64,000 nucleotides of DNA from Bacilli bacterium (GTDB lineage Bacteria; Bacillota_I; Bacilli_A; RF39; UBA660), in assembly GCA_017484125.1 (NCBI GenBank), contig JAFUTV010000002.1:1-64000 (forward strand), in the 5' to 3' direction. Made by a program: the position numbers and the translations under genes. The notes under the pieces are model-generated. The model had not been told where the DNA came from and made no database searches. It worked only from the letters and a program-made list of their open reading frames with translations. Below are positions 17,616 to 26,551 of the stretch, in pieces. Within the stretch, counting starts at the first letter, position 1; each line of letters opens with the position of its first letter.

Positions 17616-18663
17616 ATTCGTCTTTAACTATTCCGAAAAGTTTAACACTCTTTTTTTCTAATCCTCCCGGAACCATTTTATCAAATCCCATTTTATATAA
17701 TAATTTATTAATTTCTTGAATATTTTCTTGTTTATCATCTAAATAAGGTAAATTTTCAAATGTTTTACAACGAGATTCATATTCAAATTCTTCAATATCT
17801 TTAGGACTTAATAAACTTTTATTTAAAATAACTTGATAACTTTTCATTTTTTCTAATACTAATCTATCTAATCTTATCATTTTATTAAGTTTAATAGTAG
17901 TAGGTTCAATTAAATGAAGAGCTTCTTTAATTGAAGATAATTTAGGAGAATCATTAATATCAACAAGTATTACTTCATAATCACTATTAGGATTATTTGT
18001 TATTGATTCTAATTCTCCAGAAGTTACACTTCTTAAATCACTATCATTAAAATACATAAAGTCATGTTTATCAACTTCAACTGCTAAAACTCTATAGTTT
18101 TGTTCAAGTGCTTTTTTCATCATATATGTTAATGTAGTTGCACCTGCTCCTTCAGTTAAATCTTTAATTGCAATAACTCTAGTACCCATAAACACTTTAT
18201 TAACAGATTCATTAATAAAGTTTGAATCAACTTTTCCAGGATCTAGAGAGATATTTTGATTTTCTGATACTGGACCAGATGATCCTAATATATGATATTG
18301 AGCTACATCTTTATAACTATTTGGATTATTAACTAAGTATGCAACTGCATCAATATTTCTTGTAAAATTATATATTCCCATAGATATTAACTCAGAAATA
18401 TATGATGGAGAATTAACTTCTTGAGAATCATCAAGTAATAATATTACTTTTGACATATCTAGTCCAAATGATAATTTTTGAATAGTTGCTATATTTTTAT
18501 AATCTTTTACAGCAGTTATATCTAATATCATTTTATTAAAGAAAAAATTTTGAAAATTAGATACTATATCATCTACTTCATACTCTCCTTGAACATTTTT
18601 TATAATATCTATTTTTAAATTAGATAACATTTGAGCATATTTATTTGCAATAATTACATTCAT
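17614..18663 (-). CDS. CpaE/TadZ-like protein without P-loop lysine
   Basis: 349 residues. The N-terminal about 125 residues resemble a receiver-like domain without the phosphoacceptor (VILLLDDSQEV, SELISMGIYNF), as in CpaE/TadZ. Residues about 160-290 follow the MinD/ParA-type fold: the start RVIAIKDLTEGAGATTL aligns with the deviant Walker A KGGxGKTT, but both lysines are missing. The later DYEVILVDIND matches the Walker B strand. CpaE/TadZ proteins place the Tad pilus machine at a cell site. This one is last in an operon with four pilin-like genes, 12 bp after the preceding stop. ATP hydrolysis is unlikely; ATP-independent scaffolding is plausible. Confidence 0.7.
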   Translation of the reverse strand: MNVIIANKYAQMLSNLKIDIIKNVQGEYEVDDIVSNFQNFFFNKMILDITAVKDYKNIATIQKLSFGLDMSKVILLLDDSQEVNSPSYISELISMGIYNFTRNIDAVAYLVNNPNSYKDVAQYHILGSSGPVSENQNISLDPGKVDSNFINESVNKVFMGTRVIAIKDLTEGAGATTLTYMMKKALEQNYRVLAVEVDKHDFMYFNDSDLRSVTSGELESITNNPNSDYEVILVDINDSPKLSSIKEALHLIEPTTIKLNKMIRLDRLVLEKMKSYQVILNKSLLSPKDIEEFEYESRCKTFENLPYLDDKQENIQEINKLLYKMGFDKMVPGGLEKKSVKLFGIVKDE

Positions 18664-18675
18664 ATTTTTTACCTC

Positions 18676-19170
18676 CTAGCTCCATCTACTTAATGTATAA
18701 GAATCATAAGTAGAATCTATTTCTGATGTTTGACCATCTACATCAAATGTCATTAAATCACCAATAACTGGCAAATCAAAGTGGAAAAACAATGTTAATC
18801 TATAATATGCTCTAGTTTTATAATAAGAATGATATCCAGTATATTTACTAAAGCAATAATAGTATTTTGAATGATTTCCGTTTCTAATATTTTCTATAGT
18901 ACCATTTAAATCTACTGCACCATAAACAATGGTATTATCTGCTACTTTACATGTACCTGTAGTCTTATATCCTGCTTGTGAAAGATAGTTATTAATTAGT
19001 TTAACACCATTATCAGTAAATCCTTGACTCTTTTCAATAATATTTAATACTTCATTTTTTACTCTAAAGGATCTAGAATAATTAATTGTTAATGCTAAAT
19101 ACGATGCAAAAATAAGAGTAAATAACACAACAATCATAAATACCCATGATCCACCTATAGATTGTCTCAT
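18676..19170 (-). CDS. TadE-like pseudopilin (second of pair)
   Basis: 164 residues. It opens MRQSIGGSW, followed by one long hydrophobic helix (about 9-28), then KNEVLNIIEKSQG and a beta-rich outer domain ending in FHFDLPVIGDLMTFDVDG. The gene just upstream encodes a clear paralogue with the same leader, the same KNE(V/I)xNI block and the same DLPV motif. The pattern (short charged leader, N-terminal helix, exposed beta domain) is that of TadE/TadF-type minor pilins. It contains two Cys (GTC, YYC) likely paired outside. It probably forms part of a surface filament. Confidence 0.65.
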   Translation of the reverse strand: MRQSIGGSWVFMIVVLFTLIFASYLALTINYSRSFRVKNEVLNIIEKSQGFTDNGVKLINNYLSQAGYKTTGTCKVADNTIVYGAVDLNGTIENIRNGNHSKYYYCFSKYTGYHSYYKTRAYYRLTLFFHFDLPVIGDLMTFDVDGQTSEIDSTYDSYTLSRWS

Positions 19171-19180
19171 GTACTACCTC

Positions 19181-19630
19181 CTATATAATGCTATCGGGAT
19201 AAAATAATCTTTTAGTAGATCCCTTTAGTCCAAAAGTAAATAATTGTCTAACAACTGGCAAATCAACAGAAAAAAATACTCTTATTTGATAATATTCTGA
19301 AGCTGGGAATTGTTCATCTGAAGGAATTGTTACTGGAGCAATACAAAATACAGACCTATTAGATGATGGGCCAGTTCCAGAAACTCCAAATCCAACTTCA
19401 TTATTAGAACAATTACCGGTTGTTCTATATCCAACTTTTGTCATATAATCTTGAATTGATGCAAGTGCAGTCGAATTTAAACCATTATTTTTTTGAACTA
19501 TATTTATTATTTCATTTTTTACTTTAAAAGCTTTATTCATATTTATTGAAAGGCACATATAACTTGTAAAAAGAATAACAAATGTAATAAAAATACCAGT
19601 TAACCAGTATGATCCAATAGCTTGCTTCAA
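19181..19630 (-). CDS. TadE-like pseudopilin (first of pair)
   Basis: 149 residues opening MKQAIGSYW, then a hydrophobic helix (about 8-28), KNEIINIVQKNNG, and a beta domain with YRTTGNC, FCIAP and FFSVDLPVVRQLFTF. It is a paralogue of the next gene, 10 bp away, sharing leader, helix, KNE block and DLPV motif. The predicted mature protein would be inserted through one helix with an extracytoplasmic beta domain. No dedicated prepilin peptidase is in the window. Confidence 0.65.
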   Translation of the reverse strand: MKQAIGSYWLTGIFITFVILFTSYMCLSINMNKAFKVKNEIINIVQKNNGLNSTALASIQDYMTKVGYRTTGNCSNNEVGFGVSGTGPSSNRSVFCIAPVTIPSDEQFPASEYYQIRVFFSVDLPVVRQLFTFGLKGSTKRLFYPDSII

Positions 19631-19636
19631 ATTATA

Positions 19637-19897
19637 TCATCCTTTCCATGGGCAATATATTATTGTAGAACTATCTTTAATATGACATTTGGCTAAAGTA
19701 TTGGTCATTTCATCACAGGAATTTCTTCCAGACCCATCTCCACATGGATTTTCACAAATAGCTCTACTACAATTACTGTTTGCCTCAAAATTAGCATTTA
19801 ATGATGGCCATATAGTAAAATAGAAAAAAGCCACAAGAATACCAACGGCCATAACAACTATTAAAGTCACGTTTAATTCTCCTGTAGCTTCTTTCAT
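19637..19897 (-). CDS. Cys-rich mini-pilin 2
   Basis: 86 residues. Leader MKEATGELN is identical to that of the gene upstream, followed by a hydrophobic helix (about 10-30, VTLIVVMAVGILVAFFYF), the shared motif IWPSLNAN, and a short tail with six Cys. The size and the helix-plus-short-tail form resemble Flp/Tad major pilins, but the Cys-rich tail is unusual and the Flp signature GxxxxEY is absent. The spacing to the next gene is 6 bp. It is probably a filament subunit. Confidence 0.6.
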   Translation of the reverse strand: MKEATGELNVTLIVVMAVGILVAFFYFTIWPSLNANFEANSNCSRAICENPCGDGSGRNSCDEMTNTLAKCHIKDSSTIIYCPWKG

Positions 19898-19928
19898 ATT
19901 ATATTACCTCTCTTATTATTCTTATATT

Positions 19929-20186
19929 TTATCTACCATGGCTTGAGTCTGCGTCACAAACTATAGTATCTTGAGACATTTGCATGTTATCATCATAATA
20001 ATGACAAGTACATGTTTTTCCATCTCCTGAAGAGCAATCGCAGTTTACAGCACTTGAGCAATATGTTTGAGCTCTTAAGTTAGCTTGGATTGATGGCCAA
20101 ATAAATGCATAGAAGAATGCACCAACTGCAGCAATTGCTACAACAGTAACAACTGTCATATTTAATTCTCCTGTAGCTTCTTTCAT
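19929..20186 (-). CDS. Cys-rich mini-pilin 1
   Basis: 85 residues from the ATG at 20184-20186, chosen because GAGAGGAGAA stands in front of it and because the product then starts MKEATGELN exactly like its paralogue; the upstream in-frame start would add 22 unrelated residues. A hydrophobic helix (about 10-30) and IWPSIQAN are followed by a short tail with six Cys. It is the first gene of the operon, behind a TTGATA-17-TATAAT promoter, so it is likely the most abundant product and the main filament subunit (inference). Confidence 0.6.
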   Translation of the reverse strand: MKEATGELNMTVVTVVAIAAVGAFFYAFIWPSIQANLRAQTYCSSAVNCDCSSGDGKTCTCHYYDDNMQMSQDTIVCDADSSHGR

Positions 20187-20223
20187 ATATATAATTCTCC
20201 TCTCTCCTATTTTTCTTATTTTT

Positions 20224-20252
20224 ATTATATCTATTTTTCTTGTAAATATCAA
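20224..20252 (-). promoter_or_regulatory. Promoter of the pilin-like operon
   Basis: On the minus strand TTGATA, 17 bp, TATAAT, with the -10 about 38 bp before the mini-pilin ATG. Confidence 0.75.
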
Positions 20253-20300
20253 TATTTTTTATATGATTAACATGTATGTACTTTACACTATTACTGATAA

Positions 20301-22220
20301 TCATTTTAATTTCCATACTTTTTTTAAAAAATCAATTCTATTTTGAATGTTCTTTTTTTGGATATTATTAAATTTAATTATTTCATCTATCTCTTTATAA
20401 ATAGTTTCTATTTCTTTTAAATGTAAATCTTTCTTAGTGGTTGAACTTACATTATTACCATGTACTCTATAATAATTCAAAGGTTTATTTATATATGAAA
20501 TATCACCATCTTTAATGACATTAACATAAAATAGCCAATCACCTGCTTGTTTATATTTTGAAGATTTTTTAAAATAAGCACTATAATCATTATTTTTTAT
20601 AAGACAACTTGAAACATTGGCAATTGTATTATTTAAATAACTATAGTTATTTATTTCCTCTATTCCTTTATTAACATAACTATTATCCCAGTGTTTAGTA
20701 TTAAGAATATCTATTTCTTTTTTTATACTTTTTAAAGTAATATTACCAAATATATCAATAAATGCTGTATCAGAGTATGATATAACAATACTATTATCTT
20801 TTTTTATTGGTTTTATTAAATTTGATAAAAGATTACTCTGACAATAATCATCTGCTTCAGCAATCCAAACATAATCTGAACATGCATTTTCAAATCCTTT
20901 TTGCCATTGAATGAATGCTGACCCACTATTCTCTTTATTATATATTGATTTTATATTAATATAGTTTTTCGTCTTATTTACTATTTCTTCAATGATATTT
21001 TTAGAATCATCTGATGATTTATCATCCAAAATAATTAATTCTGATATTTTATAGTTTTGAGATAAAATAGAATAAATTCTTTGATACATAAATCTTGCAT
21101 AATTATAGTTTGGAACTATAACGCTAACTTTTATATCTTCTTCTTTTAAATTAGATTGATAGATGGCTTTATTTACTACATCATCAATAGATATATTATC
21201 TTTTATAGTTTTCTTTTTTAAAATTTTATATAAAAAATCATAAGTACTTATTAAGTTATTAGCTAAAAAATAATGTCCTTCACATACTAATTTAAATAAG
21301 GCTTTATAATATATACGATGTTTTTTTCCACAATCTCTTAAAAAGGATCCAAAATATTTGTTTTGTCTAATATTATATTCTTTAGATAATATAGAATATT
21401 TTTTTAAAATATTTTTACGATGTTCTTTATTTTTTTCTTTTGGAATTGCATATAAAAGTAACACTATTATTTGATTAAATATTAAAGCTTCTTTAATATC
21501 ATTATAATATTTTGAATTAATAATTCTTTTTAATGTTAAATTCACTCCATAAAAAATATCAAATCGTTTATCACTAAAGCCAGAATTTTGAATAGATCCT
21601 TTTCTTTGAATATAATTATAATATGTATTTGCGTAAGCAATTTTTTTTGAATTAACAAGAAGTGGTATTACAACTGCAATATCTTCATTTACTTTACCTA
21701 CTTCAAACTCATAAATATTTCCATCATTTTTAAATAATTTATTACACGCACTTGCAGCAAGTCCATTATTAACAACACTAAGCAAATTAAATTCATCATC
21801 ACTATAACACTTTGAAATTAATTCTTGATTGTTATCTTCATAAATAATTTTCATGTCACATATTGCAATATCTGCGTTTTCTTTTTTTATTGCTTTATAT
21901 AACAATTCATAAAAGTTTAAATCAATGTAATCATCACTATCAATAAAGCTTAAGTACTTTCCATTAGCTACTTTCATTCCAGCATTTCTTGAAAAAGAAA
22001 GCCCACTGTTTTTCTTATTTTGTATTAGTTTTATTCTATTATCTTTCTTTAAATATTTTTTAATTGCTTTTAAAGTATCATCTTTTGAACAATCTTCAAC
22101 TAATATTATTTCTAAATTAGAATACGTTTGATTAATAATACTATCTAAACATTTTGATATATATTTTTCTACATTATAACAAGGAACTATAACGGATATT
22201 AAATCTTTCAAACCAATCAC
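20301..22220 (-). CDS. Tandem GT2 glycosyltransferase (two GT-A domains)
   Basis: 639 residues with two family 2 domains. The first begins at residue 6 (LISVIVPCYNVEKYI) with SFIDSDDYID as its DxD motif. The second begins at about 365 (VSVIVPNYNYARF) with WIAEADDYC. Between them is a helical region (about 225-360). No membrane segment. Such proteins add successive sugars from nucleotide-sugar donors to a lipid-linked glycan in the cytosol. It is the last gene of the glycan operon, 10 bp after its neighbour. Acceptor and sugars are unknown. Confidence 0.88.
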   Translation of the reverse strand: MIGLKDLISVIVPCYNVEKYISKCLDSIINQTYSNLEIILVEDCSKDDTLKAIKKYLKKDNRIKLIQNKKNSGLSFSRNAGMKVANGKYLSFIDSDDYIDLNFYELLYKAIKKENADIAICDMKIIYEDNNQELISKCYSDDEFNLLSVVNNGLAASACNKLFKNDGNIYEFEVGKVNEDIAVVIPLLVNSKKIAYANTYYNYIQRKGSIQNSGFSDKRFDIFYGVNLTLKRIINSKYYNDIKEALIFNQIIVLLLYAIPKEKNKEHRKNILKKYSILSKEYNIRQNKYFGSFLRDCGKKHRIYYKALFKLVCEGHYFLANNLISTYDFLYKILKKKTIKDNISIDDVVNKAIYQSNLKEEDIKVSVIVPNYNYARFMYQRIYSILSQNYKISELIILDDKSSDDSKNIIEEIVNKTKNYINIKSIYNKENSGSAFIQWQKGFENACSDYVWIAEADDYCQSNLLSNLIKPIKKDNSIVISYSDTAFIDIFGNITLKSIKKEIDILNTKHWDNSYVNKGIEEINNYSYLNNTIANVSSCLIKNNDYSAYFKKSSKYKQAGDWLFYVNVIKDGDISYINKPLNYYRVHGNNVSSTTKKDLHLKEIETIYKEIDEIIKFNNIQKKNIQNRIDFLKKVWKLK

Positions 22221-22230
22221 CTACTAACTA

Positions 22231-23913
22231 CTATTCTTTAAAATCATTAACTGATAAGTTTGGATGATAAGTAGAAAATTTATCATCTAAATAACTTAAA
22301 GTACTAGCTAAAAATTTTGATCTATCTTCTTGAATGGATTTATCAAATGGTGTTCTAAATATTGATGTCGTCGTATTAATCATATGAAAATCATGATTTA
22401 GTGAAAGTCTAACCCAAAAATCCCAATCTTCTAAAGCATCAATATTTTCATCTATTCCACCGCATTCTTTAAATAAACTTCTTTTAAACATAACACTTTG
22501 AATTGGAAACAAATTAATATTATATAGTTTTTTTCTACTAAATTTTCTTGCTTCATATAATCCGTATGCTTTTACTTCATACTTATATGGGTCTTTACTT
22601 ATAACATTAATTTGAGTTTCAAAGCAACCATCATAAACTATATCATAATTATTATTTTCTAATTCACTTACTAATACTTCTACATGATTATTATAAAACA
22701 AATCATCATCATCTAAAAAATTTAAATACTTTCCTTTAGCAAGTCCCATAGCAATATTTGCAACACGAGATCTTCCTGCATGTTCATTTGTTGCTTTATA
22801 AACTATATTTAAATCACTAAATTCTTTTTTTATCATTTCTTTTGCTGTTGCTTTTCCATCCTCAACTACCACTATTTCAATATTCTTATACGTTTGATTT
22901 TTTAAAGATATTAAGCACTCTCTTAATGCATCTTTTCTATTACATGTTCTAACAATTATACTAACTAATGGATTAGTTTTAATTTTTTTATATTCATAAA
23001 AAGGCCCATCTTTTACTACTTCATAATCTAAATTATTAACAAAAGTTGGTACAAAACTACTACTAGACTTAGTAATATTTATCCATGTATATTTTATAAA
23101 ATTTTTACACAAACTATTTCTTACTGTTCTTTTTATTTTCTTTTTGGTTGCTATATCCAAATTATCAGGAATATATTTTCCTTTAAATCCAAGGTTAAAC
23201 ATATATTGTAAACCTCTTAAATAATTTTTAAATTTACCGTATTTTGCCCTTATATAATAATTACTTACAAATGCATAGACAAATTGAGTATATTTAAATT
23301 CATTTGGTTGCTCGTAAGAATAATGAATAATAGGATTATCAAATAAATATTTTATCTTATAATTGTGCTTTCTAAAATTCCATGATAATTCTACATCTTC
23401 ACAGTACATAAAAATATTAGTATCAAATCCATTTACTTGTTCAAATACTTTTCTTTTAACAACCATACAAGCTCCACTTGCCCAAGTTGTATCTCCATCA
23501 ACAGGATTATAATATTTTGGATGCTCATATGGTCTTTGTGCAAGTTCAAACATTGCAACATCATCACTAGCATCATTTATTTCTTTTTCTAATTTTGATA
23601 ATGTGTCAGGAAATATTTCTGTATCTACGTTTAAGAAAAAAATATAAGGTGATTTGCCATATTTAGCTCCTTGATTATTACCATATCCAAAACCTTTATT
23701 AGAACTTCCCTCAACAACAATAAAATCATTAAACTTTTTCTTATAATTTTCTTGCATAGTTTTTAAAACAATTACTGTATCATCACTTGAATTATTATCA
23801 TAAAAAATCAAAGTAACTCTACTTAAGTCATATTTACTTTTCACAATACTTTTTATACAATTATCTAACCATTTTTTTGAATTATACGTTACAAATACTA
23901 TATCAAAATTCAT
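22231..23913 (-). CDS. Tandem GT2 glycosyltransferase (two GT-A domains)
   Basis: 560 residues. Domain 1 (about 1-230): DIVFVTYNSKKWLDN, a NVDTE in place of DxD, and SGACMVVKRKVF; this is rhamnosyltransferase-like. Domain 2 (about 318-550): VSIIVRTCNRKDAL, NFLDDDDLFY and ALEDWDFWVRLS. No membrane helix. It probably builds the repeat unit of a surface polysaccharide or teichoic-type polymer together with the genes on either side, with 10-12 bp gaps. Confidence 0.88.
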   Translation of the reverse strand: MNFDIVFVTYNSKKWLDNCIKSIVKSKYDLSRVTLIFYDNNSSDDTVIVLKTMQENYKKKFNDFIVVEGSSNKGFGYGNNQGAKYGKSPYIFFLNVDTEIFPDTLSKLEKEINDASDDVAMFELAQRPYEHPKYYNPVDGDTTWASGACMVVKRKVFEQVNGFDTNIFMYCEDVELSWNFRKHNYKIKYLFDNPIIHYSYEQPNEFKYTQFVYAFVSNYYIRAKYGKFKNYLRGLQYMFNLGFKGKYIPDNLDIATKKKIKRTVRNSLCKNFIKYTWINITKSSSSFVPTFVNNLDYEVVKDGPFYEYKKIKTNPLVSIIVRTCNRKDALRECLISLKNQTYKNIEIVVVEDGKATAKEMIKKEFSDLNIVYKATNEHAGRSRVANIAMGLAKGKYLNFLDDDDLFYNNHVEVLVSELENNNYDIVYDGCFETQINVISKDPYKYEVKAYGLYEARKFSRKKLYNINLFPIQSVMFKRSLFKECGGIDENIDALEDWDFWVRLSLNHDFHMINTTTSIFRTPFDKSIQEDRSKFLASTLSYLDDKFSTYHPNLSVNDFKE

Positions 23914-23925
23914 AATAACACCCCA

Positions 23926-24915
23926 CTACTTGTTTACTATTTTTAACATTTTATTAAGCATTTTCCATCTTTTACTATTAACAATTTTAGATAGTTCTTC
24001 TTTTAATTCTTGATTATCATTTTTTAATATTTGATTATCATTTTTTAACTTCTTTAATTCTTCATTCATATTATTATATTGATTTAACATTTTTTCAAAG
24101 TAATCATCGTGTTTAACAACATCTAATTTTTTCTTTTTCTTTACATTAGTTAAAGATATTTTATAGACGTTTTGCAATGTCAAATAATCTTCTAAATTAC
24201 CATCTAAATTAAATAATTCTAGATTCAAATCATCAAAATAAGGTGGTTTAAATAATATTCTTTCACAATGTTTAACATCAAAAAATATATTATATTCACT
24301 TTCAATATTTTCTATCATATCTAAAAAAGAATTATTTGTAAAAAATCTAAGATGAGTACTATCTAATATGCCATGTCTATTATAATTAAAATTTCCTTCA
24401 ATTATGGATTTTATAATATCAATGTGGCTAATGTTTGGTATACAAACAATAATAGCACCATCTTTTTTTAAATACTTACTAACATTAGCTAATACTTCAT
24501 AAGGATTAGCTAAATGTTCTAAAACATCAGCAAATATTATATAATCATATTTTAAATTTAATTTATCAAATTTTATATATTCTGTTGCTTTATCATTTGA
24601 TATTGAAAAATTATATAGATTTCTATAAATATTTTTTTTCTTACATACTTCATATGCTTTTTTATCATATTCAATACCATCAACTATACAATTCTTATAT
24701 TTTGTTAAGATAGTGCCTAAAATACCACTAGCACATCCAATATCAAGAACTACACTATTATTATTTATTTGACGTACTACTGCACTATGACCATCATTTT
24801 TTCTGTTTTCATCATAAACGTACTTATTATCATCATAATCATAATTATTTTCTAATACTTTTTTCCCTAATATATTATTTTTAGCACTACCTAATTCAAA
24901 ATATTTTTTTTGCAT
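23926..24915 (-). CDS. Class I SAM methyltransferase with C-terminal coiled coil
   Basis: 329 residues. Motif I VLDIGCASGILG (about 55-66), acidic strand IVDGIEYD, motif ADVLEHLANP (about 130) and VCIPNISHID place it among UbiE/Methyltransf-11-type enzymes. Residues about 265-310 form a Leu/Lys/Glu coiled coil with a repeated ILKNDNQ unit. In glycan clusters such fusions cap or modify the chain and may measure its length through the coil (established for WbdD-like proteins; here inference). Confidence 0.8.
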   Translation of the reverse strand: MQKKYFELGSAKNNILGKKVLENNYDYDDNKYVYDENRKNDGHSAVVRQINNNSVVLDIGCASGILGTILTKYKNCIVDGIEYDKKAYEVCKKKNIYRNLYNFSISNDKATEYIKFDKLNLKYDYIIFADVLEHLANPYEVLANVSKYLKKDGAIIVCIPNISHIDIIKSIIEGNFNYNRHGILDSTHLRFFTNNSFLDMIENIESEYNIFFDVKHCERILFKPPYFDDLNLELFNLDGNLEDYLTLQNVYKISLTNVKKKKKLDVVKHDDYFEKMLNQYNNMNEELKKLKNDNQILKNDNQELKEELSKIVNSKRWKMLNKMLKIVNK

Positions 24916-24924
24916 ATTTTATCC

Positions 24925-25758
24925 TCACATTTCTTTTAATAATAAATATAATGATTTTAGTCTTTCTTTTTCTCTAAATAATTTAGATTTTCTAATACCA
25001 TTATTACTTTTCTTAATGCTTGATCCTTCTTTATGAAATACTTTTAAATTTGGATCATAAATACTAGTTAAGTCATCTTTTACTATTCTAACATATAAGA
25101 ATTCTTCTTCATGAAAAAGAAAAGTATCATTATAAAAAGGATATTTATATTTTCTTATATATTTATCACTAAATATAATTGCACAACCATGAAGTGCAAC
25201 GCCCTTTTCTATAGTTTTACCATTAATTGGTTTATTATTCTTAATAAACATATGTTTTATTTTTAAATAGCAATTTAATAATATATACAATAAAGAATTA
25301 CTATATATTTTTATTAATTTATTACATTTTTTTATTTCATTTTCTACATCTTTTTTTTCTTTGATAACAGGAAATGGATTTATTGATTCACCACTTGGTG
25401 AGGAAATACTTGGACCCAACATATCAAAAGAATATGACTGATAATCTTTATTTATGATATCTAAAAAATTATTTTGACTAATAAATACATCATTATTTAT
25501 TACTATATAAAATTTAGAATTATACTTTTTCTTAGCATAAGCTAATCCCTTATTATTTGCTTTAGCAAAACCATAATTACTATCTAACTTAACAATATCA
25601 TTAGTAAATTTTTTAATTAATTTTATTTCACTATCGCTTAAAGTATTATTATCTACTACAATAAAGTTGGTATCTTTATTTGCAAGATTTTTTAAATTGC
25701 TTAGGCAATTAATAGTATCATCTATATTTTTGTAATGTAATATTATAAAGCTATACAT
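24925..25758 (-). CDS. GT2 family glycosyltransferase
   Basis: 277 residues. N-terminal FIILHYKNIDDTINCL, then FIVVDNNTLSD, YGFAKANNKGL and VINNDVFIS, the usual pattern of rhamnosyltransferase-like GT2 enzymes (NND in place of DxD). The C-terminal half holds LHGCAIIFSDKYI and FLFHEEEFLYVR. It lies 2 bp downstream of the ABC permease gene stop region and belongs to the same operon. Confidence 0.85.
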   Translation of the reverse strand: MYSFIILHYKNIDDTINCLSNLKNLANKDTNFIVVDNNTLSDSEIKLIKKFTNDIVKLDSNYGFAKANNKGLAYAKKKYNSKFYIVINNDVFISQNNFLDIINKDYQSYSFDMLGPSISSPSGESINPFPVIKEKKDVENEIKKCNKLIKIYSNSLLYILLNCYLKIKHMFIKNNKPINGKTIEKGVALHGCAIIFSDKYIRKYKYPFYNDTFLFHEEEFLYVRIVKDDLTSIYDPNLKVFHKEGSSIKKSNNGIRKSKLFREKERLKSLYLLLKEM

Positions 25759-25760
25759 AT

Positions 25761-26537
25761 CTATACTTCCTCAGCAAATCTTTTTTCTAACTTTTTAAAT
25801 ATTTCATAACATATAATTAATATTAATAATCCAACCAAAAGTAATATTAATAAATTAAATATTTGAGGTACTTGATGAACATAAAAAATATCACGATATG
25901 CACTTATTAAATGTGCTAAAGGATTTAATTTAAATATCCATACTAACCAAGATCCATGAAATATTTCTGTGGAATACAAAATTGGTGTTGCATAAAATAA
26001 CATATTAATTAAAAAGGCTATAATATATTCAACATCTTTTATATAAACATTTATTGCTGATAATAATAAAGTAAATGCTAAAGTAATAATATATTGAATT
26101 AATGCTATAAATGGCAAGAATACTAAATGCCATGATAATCCAACTCCACCAAGTAATACAAATATTAAAATAATGAAACATGATATAAGAAAGTTAACAA
26201 GTCCTGATGTAACAACAGAAATTGGAAGTATTACTCTTGGAAAATACACTTTTTTTATTAAATTAGCATTATTAGTAATTGAAGTTGTGCCATTAGAAAT
26301 AGAATAAGTAAACCAAGTCCAAGGTATAATTCCACATATCAAGAAAATCAAATAATTATCTGTTTGCACTTTCATAATATATGGAAATACTATTGCATAT
26401 ACTAATACTTGTAAAAGTGGATTAACAAAAGACCACAATACTCCAAGAAAAGAAGCTTTATATTTTCCTCGTATGTCTTTTCTTACGTTTGTTTTTAAAA
26501 GTTCTCTATATTGATATAATTCTTTAAATGCATTCAT
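25761..26537 (-). CDS. ABC-2 polysaccharide/teichoic-acid exporter permease (TagG/Wzm-like)
   Basis: 258 residues from the ATG at 26535-26537, which has GAAAGGATTT upstream; an earlier in-frame start is weaker. The N-terminal amphipathic part (YQYRELLKTNVRKDIRGKYK) and the block GVLWSFVNPLLQVLVY are hallmarks of TagG/RfbA/Wzm permeases. Six hydrophobic segments follow and the LNPLAHLISAYRDIFY motif is typical. It forms the membrane channel that flips lipid-linked glycan. The partner ATPase gene ends 14 bp upstream. Confidence 0.9.
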   Translation of the reverse strand: MNAFKELYQYRELLKTNVRKDIRGKYKASFLGVLWSFVNPLLQVLVYAIVFPYIMKVQTDNYLIFLICGIIPWTWFTYSISNGTTSITNNANLIKKVYFPRVILPISVVTSGLVNFLISCFIILIFVLLGGVGLSWHLVFLPFIALIQYIITLAFTLLLSAINVYIKDVEYIIAFLINMLFYATPILYSTEIFHGSWLVWIFKLNPLAHLISAYRDIFYVHQVPQIFNLLILLLVGLLILIICYEIFKKLEKRFAEEV

Positions 26538-26551
26538 AACAAAATCCTTTC

